A DNA stretch of 5,580 nucleotides from Candidatus Heimdallarchaeota archaeon. GTDB lineage: Archaea > Asgardarchaeota > Heimdallarchaeia > Heimdallarchaeales > Kariarchaeaceae. Below, piece after piece: positions 1-5,580 of this stretch. The notes under the pieces are model-generated. The model made no database searches and was not told the origin of the DNA. It worked only from the letters and a program-made list of their open reading frames with translations. The stretch is from NCBI GenBank assembly GCA_029882335.1, contig JAOUKW010000279.1, positions 1-5,580 of the forward strand, read 5' to 3'. Within the stretch, counting starts at the first letter, position 1. Every line of letters starts with the position of its first letter. The translations under genes and the position numbers were made by a program.

Positions 1-3
1 ATA

Positions 4-1962
4 TTATTGATCTATTTTAATTTTATAAACGTTATTTGCAATTTGATTGATTTTAAACTCCATATCTGATGTTATTTTGAAAACAGCCAAATCTTCTGTA
101 TATTCTTCAAAAATAGTACTAAGTTGAGATGCAAATTTTCTTGTAAGTTCTCTTGATTCAAAAGTCTCATTTGATACGATACACAGCACTACAAACTGAT
201 CTATTGGTTCGAGAATGAGGGAAAGATCATCGTGTTTAATACTTTGTAATAAACCCTTTCCCTTTGCTAGATCACCAATAAATGCATTAATTGCAGTTAT
301 TAACCCACTAATTAATGCAGGTTCCGATTCTAGTAAATCTGAATAATACTGGTTATATAAGCTAAGACCACTGGAATCAAGGATCATCAATCCATGCAAT
401 TTATAATCTTGAGGTACATGTTTAGTCGTGGAAACCATCATATTTTTTAAACTATTTCGGAGTCTTGTTAACAATGATTTTTTATCTTTATCAGCTATTA
501 TTTCTAATTCTTTCCTAGCTTTTTCTTCCAAAATATGAAATTCAAATTTATTTGCTAATTTAATTGCGTTTTTAAATTCCTTTTCTGCCTCTACTCGATT
601 ATTATCAATTAGATGTACCTGTCCTGAAATTATTAAAGCCTCAATTGTGTTAACAGTTGAACCACCTTCATCCATTAAAATCAATAGAGAATTAATTTGG
701 GAAAATAATTTTTGTTTGACCTGTGTGTTATTAGGTCTTAAACTGAATAATTCAATTTGGGTACTTATCATTTCTGTATAGGCATTGTGTAATCTTGATA
801 TATCTCCAATTTGCAGTAGCTTCTCAATAACTTTTTCATAAGATGAAATTGCTAAGGAAAAATCTCCAGTTGCACGATGAAATTCTGCCTCAATATGATG
901 TTGTATCGTTTTGTTTATTTCAAGTGGATGAGCTTCTATTATTCTCTTAGCATCTTCATATACCTTTCTTGCCTCTTCTATGTCATCCTTTTTTATAAGA
1001 TAATGAATCAAATAACTATGAAAACCAATTATTGGGTTTTTAGTATTTATAGACATTGCTGCTTTAATATCGTTAACTGCATCATCATAATTTTCCAATG
1101 CAGCAAATATACTAGATCGATTTAATAAAAATGTAGCCTTTCCTCTTACTTCTAGATTAATTATTTCGTCTAATATTGTTAATGCTTCCTCGTAACGACC
1201 TAATTTGATATAGGTAATGGCAAGATTATTTTTTTGAAGTATAACTTTATTTTTAATTCCCAATTTCTCAGCTAATTTGAAGTATTTTTCATGAAATTCA
1301 AGAACTTTATCCATATGACCTAAAGTGTAATAAATCATTGAGTTGAATCTATGACAATTAGACTCAATAAAAGGTGCATTTGAATGAAGAACAAATTGAT
1401 CAAACATTTTTTGAATAGGTAAAACTTTTTCACCACTAGAATACAAATTAACTGAAAATGACATAATTAATAAGTTATAAAGAAGAATGTTATTCAATAT
1501 AAATTCTGGATATTTATTCTGAAAATCAATAAGTATATCGATGGGATCTTTCTCTGGCTCTTTTATATTGACATAACTTTTGATTAGTACAAATATATGA
1601 TCTGCAATAAATCCTTCCATCTCCTTGAATATCTCCGTGAATTTTTCGCTATTAGCACTGTTGATCACAAAAGTATTTAAGTATGCAACCCATTTCCATA
1701 ATACATCTATGGGAGTAATCGGTTCTGGCAGTTTATGGTATAATTCCTCATAATTTTCAGCTATACACATGAGTCCTGAATAGACATATCTTTGTATTTC
1801 ATCATTTAGGTCAAATGTATAATTACTTAATGTATTTGCTAATTGTACCATATTCAAAGTACTTATTTCATACGAGGTGATTTCAATTTCATTGATAATT
1901 GCATTGGGAAGTCGTCGAATTAAATCTCTAATTTCAAATGGTAATGACGTTAGATATGTCAA
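4..1962 (-). CDS. TPR-repeat protein with C-terminal longin/roadblock-like domain
   Basis: This is a complete 652-residue protein with no signal peptide or membrane span, so it is probably a cytosolic scaffold. Residues 1-200 are mainly helical and of unknown type. Degenerate TPR-like helix pairs run from about 203 to 490; the clearest are 240-272 (NNLAITYIKLGRYEEALTIL), 276-309, 313-345, 355-388 and 440-475. After a basic linker (about 494-512) comes a separate alpha/beta domain at about 522-627. It begins with the strand pair HGLMILDSSGLSLYNQYY, then a helix around ISGLITAINAFIGDLA, strands around LSLILEP and QFVVLCIVS, and a long final helix. This pattern resembles the longin/roadblock (profilin-like) domains that bind small GTPases and are abundant in Asgard archaea; the assignment comes from pattern only. 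The start is TTG at 1960-1962. The frame stays open upstream to a TGA at 2014-2016 but has no ATG there, and the first in-frame ATG is codon 38. A TATA-like box fits a leaderless start at TTG. The partner is unknown. Confidence 0.85.
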   Translation of the reverse strand: MTYLTSLPFEIRDLIRRLPNAIINEIEITSYEISTLNMVQLANTLSNYTFDLNDEIQRYVYSGLMCIAENYEELYHKLPEPITPIDVLWKWVAYLNTFVINSANSEKFTEIFKEMEGFIADHIFVLIKSYVNIKEPEKDPIDILIDFQNKYPEFILNNILLYNLLIMSFSVNLYSSGEKVLPIQKMFDQFVLHSNAPFIESNCHRFNSMIYYTLGHMDKVLEFHEKYFKLAEKLGIKNKVILQKNNLAITYIKLGRYEEALTILDEIINLEVRGKATFLLNRSSIFAALENYDDAVNDIKAAMSINTKNPIIGFHSYLIHYLIKKDDIEEARKVYEDAKRIIEAHPLEINKTIQHHIEAEFHRATGDFSLAISSYEKVIEKLLQIGDISRLHNAYTEMISTQIELFSLRPNNTQVKQKLFSQINSLLILMDEGGSTVNTIEALIISGQVHLIDNNRVEAEKEFKNAIKLANKFEFHILEEKARKELEIIADKDKKSLLTRLRNSLKNMMVSTTKHVPQDYKLHGLMILDSSGLSLYNQYYSDLLESEPALISGLITAINAFIGDLAKGKGLLQSIKHDDLSLILEPIDQFVVLCIVSNETFESRELTRKFASQLSTIFEEYTEDLAVFKITSDMEFKINQIANNVYKIKIDQ

Positions 1963-1978
1963 TATTTGTAATAGGATT

Positions 1979-1994
1979 TTTATATAATTTAAAT
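1979..1994 (-). promoter_or_regulatory. TATA-box promoter of the TPR gene
   Basis: On the minus strand the sequence reads ATTTAAATTATATAAA. The TTTAAATT part lies 24-31 nt upstream of the TTG start at 1962, the usual distance from an archaeal TATA box to the transcription start. No Shine-Dalgarno-like sequence precedes the TTG. Together these suggest a leaderless mRNA beginning at or very near the start codon, and a promoter separate from the ligase-deacylase operon upstream. No clear BRE can be picked out in so AT-rich a context. Confidence 0.5.
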
Positions 1995-2091
1995 CTAGCA
2001 GTTTTCCTATGTATCAAGCAATATAATCTAAGGATTTTATTGTATTAATAAGTAAATTTGTTATGTGTTTTTATGAATTTAATTTGTTGGA

Positions 2092-2111
2092 ATACATTTT
2101 TAAAATTGTAT
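2092..2111. repeat. Imperfect 20-bp palindrome after the deacylase gene
   Basis: The sequence ATACATTTTTAAAATTGTAT equals its own reverse complement except for one mismatched pair (positions 6 and 15). It starts 11 nt beyond the deacylase stop codon and lies about 130 nt upstream of the TPR gene start. It could be a protein-binding site or a weak transcript 3'-end hairpin, but there is no GC stem and no U-run of five or more follows on the minus strand. Short AT palindromes also arise by chance in DNA of this composition. Confidence 0.25.
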
Positions 2112-2122
2112 AGGTAGATGTA

Positions 2123-3184
2123 TTACAAATCAGAATCATCATCATCGTCATCAAAATAATAGTCATCTTCTTCTTCATGCTTTGAATGATCAATTACAAT
2201 TAATTCCTGAGGTTCATCCGAAAATTCCACATCTCCGATAATACCTATGTGAATAATTCTTCCACCTGTAATAACCACCGGATTTATACTTTTGCCAACA
2301 ACTATGGCATCTTCAGGACTTTTGTATTCCTTGAGTACTTTCCCATGTAGATTCTTCAGTGTAGCAATATTATCTCCTTTTTTAATTGAAGTTGCCAGCT
2401 TTGGTGTGACGTTTAAAATACCACCAAGAGAAGTTCTTAACCAATAGGATGATTGACAAATGACTGGAGGAATACTAGGAGGAATAATCGGATCTGGTAT
2501 CATTTCATAAAATGATAATACATTTTTTATTCCTTCTATTCCTCGTAATACCATATTTTCCTGTATCACACTGGGATTTCCTAATTCAATGGTAATACAT
2601 GCTATACCCCTTGTCATTGCTGCATTTCTTAATGATTTCAAAGGTAATTTCGAGTTGACAATGATTTGTGCATTCATTAATTCCGCGAGTTTGCGAATGT
2701 GTGGATTGGTAATATCTGCCCTGATATAATGCGAATTAATTCTACCAAAACTTGCAGTATGTAAATCTAATAAACAATCAAATTGAGTAATAATCCTGTT
2801 AAACAACCGATACGCATAGACATCTGAGGGAGTACCATTAGATTGACCGGGCATGATTCTATTCAAATCCACACCGTCGATAAATTTTCTTTGACTCACC
2901 TCAAATCCAGGTAAATTTGCAACGGGTACCATGATTATTGTTCCTTTCAGTGTTTTACTATCTATTAGACTTCCTAGCATATGAGTAACAGGTACTCCAT
3001 TCAATTCATTTCCATGTAATGCTGAGGTTATACCGATAGTAGGTCCACTTTGTCCCTTGATCGCAATAATTGGTACACCAACTGCCTTTCCACTGGCATT
3101 AGTAAATAAATTTATATTTCCAAATGATTTACCCTCAGGTAAACTTTCTACATCTAATTTCTGTGCAGTCCATTCTACATCCAT
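2123..3184 (-). CDS. Zinc-dependent deacylase, succinylglutamate desuccinylase/aspartoacylase (M14) family
   Basis: This complete 353-residue enzyme probably hydrolyses an N-acyl or amide bond in the cytosol; its substrate is not known. Zinc ligands are visible as H57 and E60 in SALHGNELNG and H142 in LLDLHTA. D106-L-N-R109 in VDLNRIMPG matches the substrate-binding Asn-Arg of aspartoacylases, and E200 in ITIELGNP fits the catalytic Glu. Residues about 250-318 form the Gly-rich beta domain typical of COG3608-type predicted deacylases (TSLGGILNV, KKGDNIATL, YKSPEDAIVVGKS, VITGGRIIHIG). Length and motif order are normal, and every key residue is present. The last 20 or so residues are an unusual acidic tail (EEEDDYYFDDDDDDSDL). 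The ATG start has a Shine-Dalgarno sequence (AAGGA, 8 nt away) inside the end of the ligase gene, and the 4-nt spacing shows co-transcription with it. Neither a specific AspA nor AstE identity is supported, since no arginine-catabolism genes are in view. Confidence 0.92.
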   Translation of the reverse strand: MDVEWTAQKLDVESLPEGKSFGNINLFTNASGKAVGVPIIAIKGQSGPTIGITSALHGNELNGVPVTHMLGSLIDSKTLKGTIIMVPVANLPGFEVSQRKFIDGVDLNRIMPGQSNGTPSDVYAYRLFNRIITQFDCLLDLHTASFGRINSHYIRADITNPHIRKLAELMNAQIIVNSKLPLKSLRNAAMTRGIACITIELGNPSVIQENMVLRGIEGIKNVLSFYEMIPDPIIPPSIPPVICQSSYWLRTSLGGILNVTPKLATSIKKGDNIATLKNLHGKVLKEYKSPEDAIVVGKSINPVVITGGRIIHIGIIGDVEFSDEPQELIVIDHSKHEEEDDYYFDDDDDDSDL

Positions 3185-3188
3185 AATC

Positions 3189-4634
3189 TCATTCCTTTAT
3201 AATCTCATTAATCAAGCTCTCATCATTATTTAGGGACCTGAATAATCCTACTTTTAATTTCTTCTCTGAATTAATCAGGTTATCTGCCATTTTGTCAATG
3301 GCAATATTGGCCAGTACAGTTTGTATAAATCCCTCTATCAGATCATCCAAACCCAATCCAAGCCTATTAAAATCTCTAGAATCCATCAATACCAGTCGGT
3401 TAATATCTGAATCCCAACTATTTTCTCCTAGTTTGATAGAAAGGTTTGTACCCAGCATCTGCCATGAATCTTCATTAACATCAAGTTTTGTCTTCAATGG
3501 TTTATGTGCCTGTCTAGCATACAGAGCTACAGGTCTATATCCAACTTCAGTACTACAAATCATCATCCTCAAGTCTGCAACAAAGAAATGATTTTTCTTG
3601 TTAGGTACAGTTCCAATATGGTACAATTTCTTGTCTGATTGAATTGACGACCAAGTGGAGTTACCAATTAAACTCTGTACTATGAATAAATCATATGAAT
3701 GTTTTGTTTGCATGAATTTATTCAACTCTTCCTTATTAGTAATGGTATAAACTCCCTGTCCCGCGTTGGAATAAGGATTTTTAATCACTGCAAATCCACC
3801 CATCTTATCAACCCATAGCGGGACCTCCCGTTTAGATACATCCCATATCGTTTCTGGTACGCGAATTTCTAATCCATAGTTTCGTAATTCTCCATTGAAA
3901 ATATCATATGCTTTTGAAGCAATTAATTTATTCCTACCCCCTGCGAGACAGACAATAATTGGATTATAGATTAGAGTCTTAGTATTAATTGGTATTCTAT
4001 TCCATGGCTTTTGTGTTACATACTTGAAGGCTGCTTTAATTTGCTGCCAGTTACCTTCATACATAACTTCCAACACTCCATCTCTAAATCGAATATTATC
4101 TGTATTTTCTTCATTTCCAGAATAATATTTAATTAGAAAAACATCTTCATTAGTTAAATCAGCAATTGTTGCTGCATAACCACTTGCCTCAATGTGATTT
4201 TTATCATATAATACTGCTAATGATCCATTGGGGAGTTCTCTTTCCTCCAGAGATGGTAAAAATGATTTTTCTATAAGCAATCGATAGCTTCCCCTTTCAT
4301 CAGTATCATCCAACATTGGGAATGATTTCTGACCTGATGGACAGGAATTTGTCTCCACCAATATCATCTTTCTTATTCCTTTCTCAGTAGTTGTAGGAAA
4401 TAAATCACAACCTGACCATTTGAAATGTTTAGGCTTATACGCTAATAATTCTTCTAATTTTTCTTTGTTTACCTCAGGGTGTAAATGAGTGTATCTGCTA
4501 ATTATTAGTTTATTATTAAGATGAATAAAATTCCTAACCAAGGGATGTAGGTGAGAATTTAATACTTTCTGATAGTAATGATTTTTGGCTTCAAAGGAGT
4601 GTGGATGCACTACCTCTACAATTTTTGTTTCCAT
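3189..4634 (-). CDS. ATP-grasp-like ligase, possibly circularly permuted
   Basis: This complete 481-residue soluble protein probably uses ATP to join a carboxylate to an amine through an acyl phosphate; substrates are unknown. ATP-grasp signs are K285 and the Gly-containing loop at 281-297 (FAVIKNPYSNAGQGVYT), a hinge-like strand FIVQSLIGN at 317-325, and DLRMMI at 354-359. The latter is followed by R367 and R374 in RPVALYARQA, and then N397 in GTNLSI. In ordinary ATP-grasp enzymes a metal-binding E-x-N follows these elements. Here none is evident in the C-terminal 80 residues, while E94-T-N96 in VETNSCPSGQ lies far upstream. That order resembles circularly permuted ATP-grasps, whose N-terminal part carries an E-x-N...PSG segment. 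The gene is first in an operon with the M14 deacylase. The ATG start has no Shine-Dalgarno sequence and no well-placed TATA box, so the exact start is less certain than the family. Confidence 0.75.
   Translation of the reverse strand: METKIVEVVHPHSFEAKNHYYQKVLNSHLHPLVRNFIHLNNKLIISRYTHLHPEVNKEKLEELLAYKPKHFKWSGCDLFPTTTEKGIRKMILVETNSCPSGQKSFPMLDDTDERGSYRLLIEKSFLPSLEERELPNGSLAVLYDKNHIEASGYAATIADLTNEDVFLIKYYSGNEENTDNIRFRDGVLEVMYEGNWQQIKAAFKYVTQKPWNRIPINTKTLIYNPIIVCLAGGRNKLIASKAYDIFNGELRNYGLEIRVPETIWDVSKREVPLWVDKMGGFAVIKNPYSNAGQGVYTITNKEELNKFMQTKHSYDLFIVQSLIGNSTWSSIQSDKKLYHIGTVPNKKNHFFVADLRMMICSTEVGYRPVALYARQAHKPLKTKLDVNEDSWQMLGTNLSIKLGENSWDSDINRLVLMDSRDFNRLGLGLDDLIEGFIQTVLANIAIDKMADNLINSEKKLKVGLFRSLNNDESLINEIIKE
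3193..3197 (-). promoter_or_regulatory. Shine-Dalgarno site of the deacylase gene
   Basis: On the minus strand AAGGA lies 8 nt before the ATG at 3184 and overlaps the last codons of the upstream ligase (ATA AAG GAA TGA). It is the only good ribosome binding site seen at a start in this window. It fits an internal operon gene translated from a leadered message, in contrast to the apparently leaderless first genes. Confidence 0.6.
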
Positions 4635-4859
4635 AAAATCTTAAATATCTTTAATGCTTGGAAGAAAAAAAAGCTTTGTTTGAATAGCAATGACAAGGTT
4701 CAATATTTTCCATTTTCAATAATTGTTTCATAATAACTAAAAAATATCTGAAGATCTTTTGTTATCAGTCATTAGTTTGAATTTTGAAATATCATGGTAA
4801 AAGATTGGTTGAGATTATTTTAAATTCAAATCACAAGATAATAATATCCTAAATAACGA
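4635..4859. other. Divergent intergenic region between ligase and RNase H genes
   Basis: This AT-rich gap lies between the start of the minus-strand ligase operon and the plus-strand RNase H gene, so promoters for both should lie in or near it. On the minus strand the TATA-like stretches are ATATTTAA (4641-4648), only 7-14 nt before the ligase ATG and too close for a leaderless start there, and ATATTTTTTA (4738-4747), which would leave a leader of about 80 nt. On the plus strand TTTTAAATT (4818-4826) lies about 35-40 nt before the upstream RNase H ATG at 4860. I see no tRNA, stable hairpin or convincing gene here; one 26-codon minus-strand frame (4651-4731) is discussed elsewhere. Confidence 0.5.
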
Positions 4860-4862
4860 ATG

Positions 4863-4871
4863 ATTAAAAAT
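4863..4871 (+). promoter_or_regulatory. Possible TATA box for a leaderless RNase H start
   Basis: ATTAAAAAT is centred 26 nt upstream of the ATG at 4893, the right distance for an archaeal TATA box driving a leaderless message from that codon. It is a weak match in an AT-rich background. The alternative TTTTAAATT box at 4818-4826 would instead start transcription near 4848 and allow use of the ATG at 4860. Confidence 0.25.
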
Positions 4872-4892
4872 CAGTTAGTATATTGTTATATT

Positions 4893-5333
4893 ATGGTAAA
4901 TAAATTGATAATATACTTTGATGGTGCCTCAAAAGGAAATCCTGGATTGGCTGGTGCCGGGGCATATATAGAGGCTGAACCATTTCAAGAGAAATATCAA
5001 TTTAAACTAACCAAGTATTTGGGTCGAAAAACCAACAATCAAGCCGAATATCAGGGATTGATTTTGGGACTTGAAAAAACATTAGAGTTACTAAATGATG
5101 GATTGGAGATAAATGAATTATTGATAAAAGGTGATTCTCAATTAGTAATAGAACAAATACTGGGTAATTGGAGAGTGAAAAGTCAAAACCTAATTGACCT
5201 GTATGAAAAATGTATATTCTTACTTAATAAAATCACCAATTTTGGAGTTCATTATAAAGCAGTACATTTACGTAGAAATTTAAACTCAAAGGCTGATGAA
5301 CTTGCTAATGAGGCGATATTAAATAGGGTTTGA
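4893..5333 (+). CDS. rnhA: Ribonuclease H type 1 (RNase HI family)
   Basis: This 146-residue cytosolic nuclease cuts the RNA strand of RNA-DNA hybrids, for example primers and R-loops, using two metal ions. The whole catalytic set is visible: D10 in IYFDGASKGNPG, E52 in TNNQAEYQGL, D81 in LIKGDSQLVI and D135 in NSKADELAN, with H125 in the loop just before the last Asp. The body WRVKSQNLIDLYEKC matches the compact RNase HI form common in archaea and many bacteria. There is no N-terminal hybrid-binding domain and no fused second domain. I chose the ATG at 4893 because family members normally begin a few residues before the first strand, and because a TATA-like box lies 26 nt upstream. An in-frame ATG at 4860 would add 11 residues (MIKNQLVYCYI). 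Neither start has a Shine-Dalgarno sequence. The gene is divergent from the ligase operon and seems functionally unrelated to it. Confidence 0.93.
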   Translation: MVNKLIIYFDGASKGNPGLAGAGAYIEAEPFQEKYQFKLTKYLGRKTNNQAEYQGLILGLEKTLELLNDGLEINELLIKGDSQLVIEQILGNWRVKSQNLIDLYEKCIFLLNKITNFGVHYKAVHLRRNLNSKADELANEAILNRV

Positions 5334-5499
5334 TAAATCCGCTCAATTTATAGAATCCATAATTTTATTACATCTAATTATATTAATTCATAATATCTGT
5401 TTTCCGACGTGTTTTGTATGACCAAAATATCTGTCTAATTTATCATTTGTATCAATATTTCTCAATATGTTTTAATATGTGGGCAAATATATTTGATTA
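5334..5499. other. Intergenic region after RNase H
   Basis: This 166-nt AT-rich spacer holds no gene that I can support. T-rich segments at 5400-5403 and 5412-5415 might serve as a weak archaeal transcript end for the RNase H gene, but there is no long U-run and no GC-rich stem. ATATCTGT occurs twice (5393-5400 and 5427-5434), and AATATGT occurs twice in tandem around a TTT (5464-5470 and 5474-5480), the second pair within the likely promoter of the next gene. Confidence 0.4.
5470..5478 (+). promoter_or_regulatory. Possible TATA box of the exported-protein gene
   Basis: TTTTAATAT is centred 26 nt upstream of the GTG start at 5500, matching leaderless archaeal spacing. A perfect 10-bp palindrome, AAATATATTT, lies at 5485-5494 between this box and the start codon. 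That palindrome could be an operator or simply another AT-rich box; used as the TATA element itself, it would start transcription inside the coding region. Confidence 0.3.
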
Positions 5500-5580
5500 G
5501 TGAAAAAATTCTCTATATTTTTAATATTATTACTCTCATTCACCCTTGTTGGTGGTGCTGGTGATGTAACTGTTACTCCA
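5500..5580 (+). CDS. N-terminus of an exported protein with signal peptide (partial)
   Basis: These are the first 27 codons of a gene that runs off the window. Reading from GTG at 5500-5502 gives (M)KKFSIFLILLLSFTLVGG followed by AGDVTVTP. This is a textbook Sec-type signal peptide: two lysines, a hydrophobic core of about 14 residues, then a small-residue region (GGAG) with possible cleavage near residues 20-22. The mature part begins with a Val/Thr-rich stretch of the kind seen at the start of beta-sandwich surface proteins, but too little is visible to name a family. GTG is the only reasonable start: an in-frame TGA lies at 5494-5496, and no in-frame ATG occurs before the window ends. No Shine-Dalgarno sequence precedes it, while a TATA-like box is placed for leaderless expression. 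The product is likely secreted or surface-attached. Confidence 0.65.
   Translation, partial: MKKFSIFLILLLSFTLVGGAGDVTVTP

Noticed and set aside
877..1125. Plus-strand 82-codon open frame inside the TPR gene
   Set aside because: It is antisense to a well-supported coding region. Its hydrophobic Phe/Tyr/Ile-rich product is what the complement of Lys/Glu/Asn-rich TPR codons gives, and it matches no family.
1963..2122. Intrinsic terminator for the ligase-deacylase operon
   Set aside because: Reading the minus strand after the deacylase stop shows no run of five or more T and no GC-rich hairpin. Only the weak AT palindrome at 2092-2111 is present.
3292..3591. Plus-strand 99-codon open frame inside the ligase gene
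   Set aside because: It is antisense to conserved ATP-grasp motifs, Ser/Leu-rich with no domain features, and has no promoter or ribosome binding site.
4651..4731. 26-codon minus-strand frame (MKQLLKMENIEPCHCYSNKA...) just upstream of the ligase gene
   Set aside because: It has a Cys-His-Cys and a position that could suit a leader peptide, but no ribosome binding site, no well-spaced TATA box and no recognisable family. A frame of this length is expected by chance.
4635..4859. tRNA, structured RNA or CRISPR-like repeats in the divergent spacer
   Set aside because: The spacer is uniformly AT-rich with no GC-rich stems, no tRNA T-arm-like motif and no repeated units longer than a few bases.
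5485..5494. AAATATATTT perfect palindrome as the main TATA box of the exported-protein gene
   Set aside because: It is only 6-15 nt before the GTG, so it would start transcription inside the coding region; the box at 5470-5478 is better placed.

Overview
The window is AT-rich (roughly one third G+C by eye), compactly coded, and looks archaeal. TATA-like boxes sit about 25 nt upstream of several start codons that have no Shine-Dalgarno sequence, as expected for leaderless transcripts. A large TPR protein ends in a longin/roadblock-like alpha/beta domain of a kind abundant in Asgard archaea. An Asgard (Promethearchaeota) genome is therefore my best guess. It rests on protein style, not on a marker gene, so it stays an inference.

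Layout: (1) 4-1962, minus strand: a complete 652-aa TPR protein with a C-terminal longin/roadblock-like domain, apparently starting at TTG behind its own TATA box. (2) 1963-2122: a 160-nt gap holding that promoter and an imperfect 20-bp palindrome. (3) 2123-3184, minus: a zinc-dependent deacylase of the succinylglutamate desuccinylase/aspartoacylase (M14, COG3608-like) type with an Asp-rich tail. (4) 3189-4634, minus: an ATP-grasp-like ligase, 4 nt upstream of the deacylase gene and clearly in one operon with it. (5) 4635-4892: a divergent intergenic region with weak promoter-like boxes and no RNA gene that I can recognise. (6) 4893-5333, plus: a type 1 RNase H with all catalytic residues. (7) 5334-5499: intergenic, with a promoter-like box. 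(8) 5500-5580, plus: the first 27 codons of an exported protein (GTG start, signal peptide), cut by the window edge.

The most interesting unit is the ligase-deacylase operon. An ATP-grasp enzyme that probably forms an amide bond is coupled to a zinc enzyme that probably hydrolyses one, which suggests a synthesis/removal pair acting on one unknown N-acyl or amino-acid conjugate. In the ligase, the E-x-N motif that normally closes the ATP-grasp domain appears near the N-terminus instead, before the Lys/Gly-rich nucleotide loop and the D-L-R motif. This points to a circularly permuted ATP-grasp fold.
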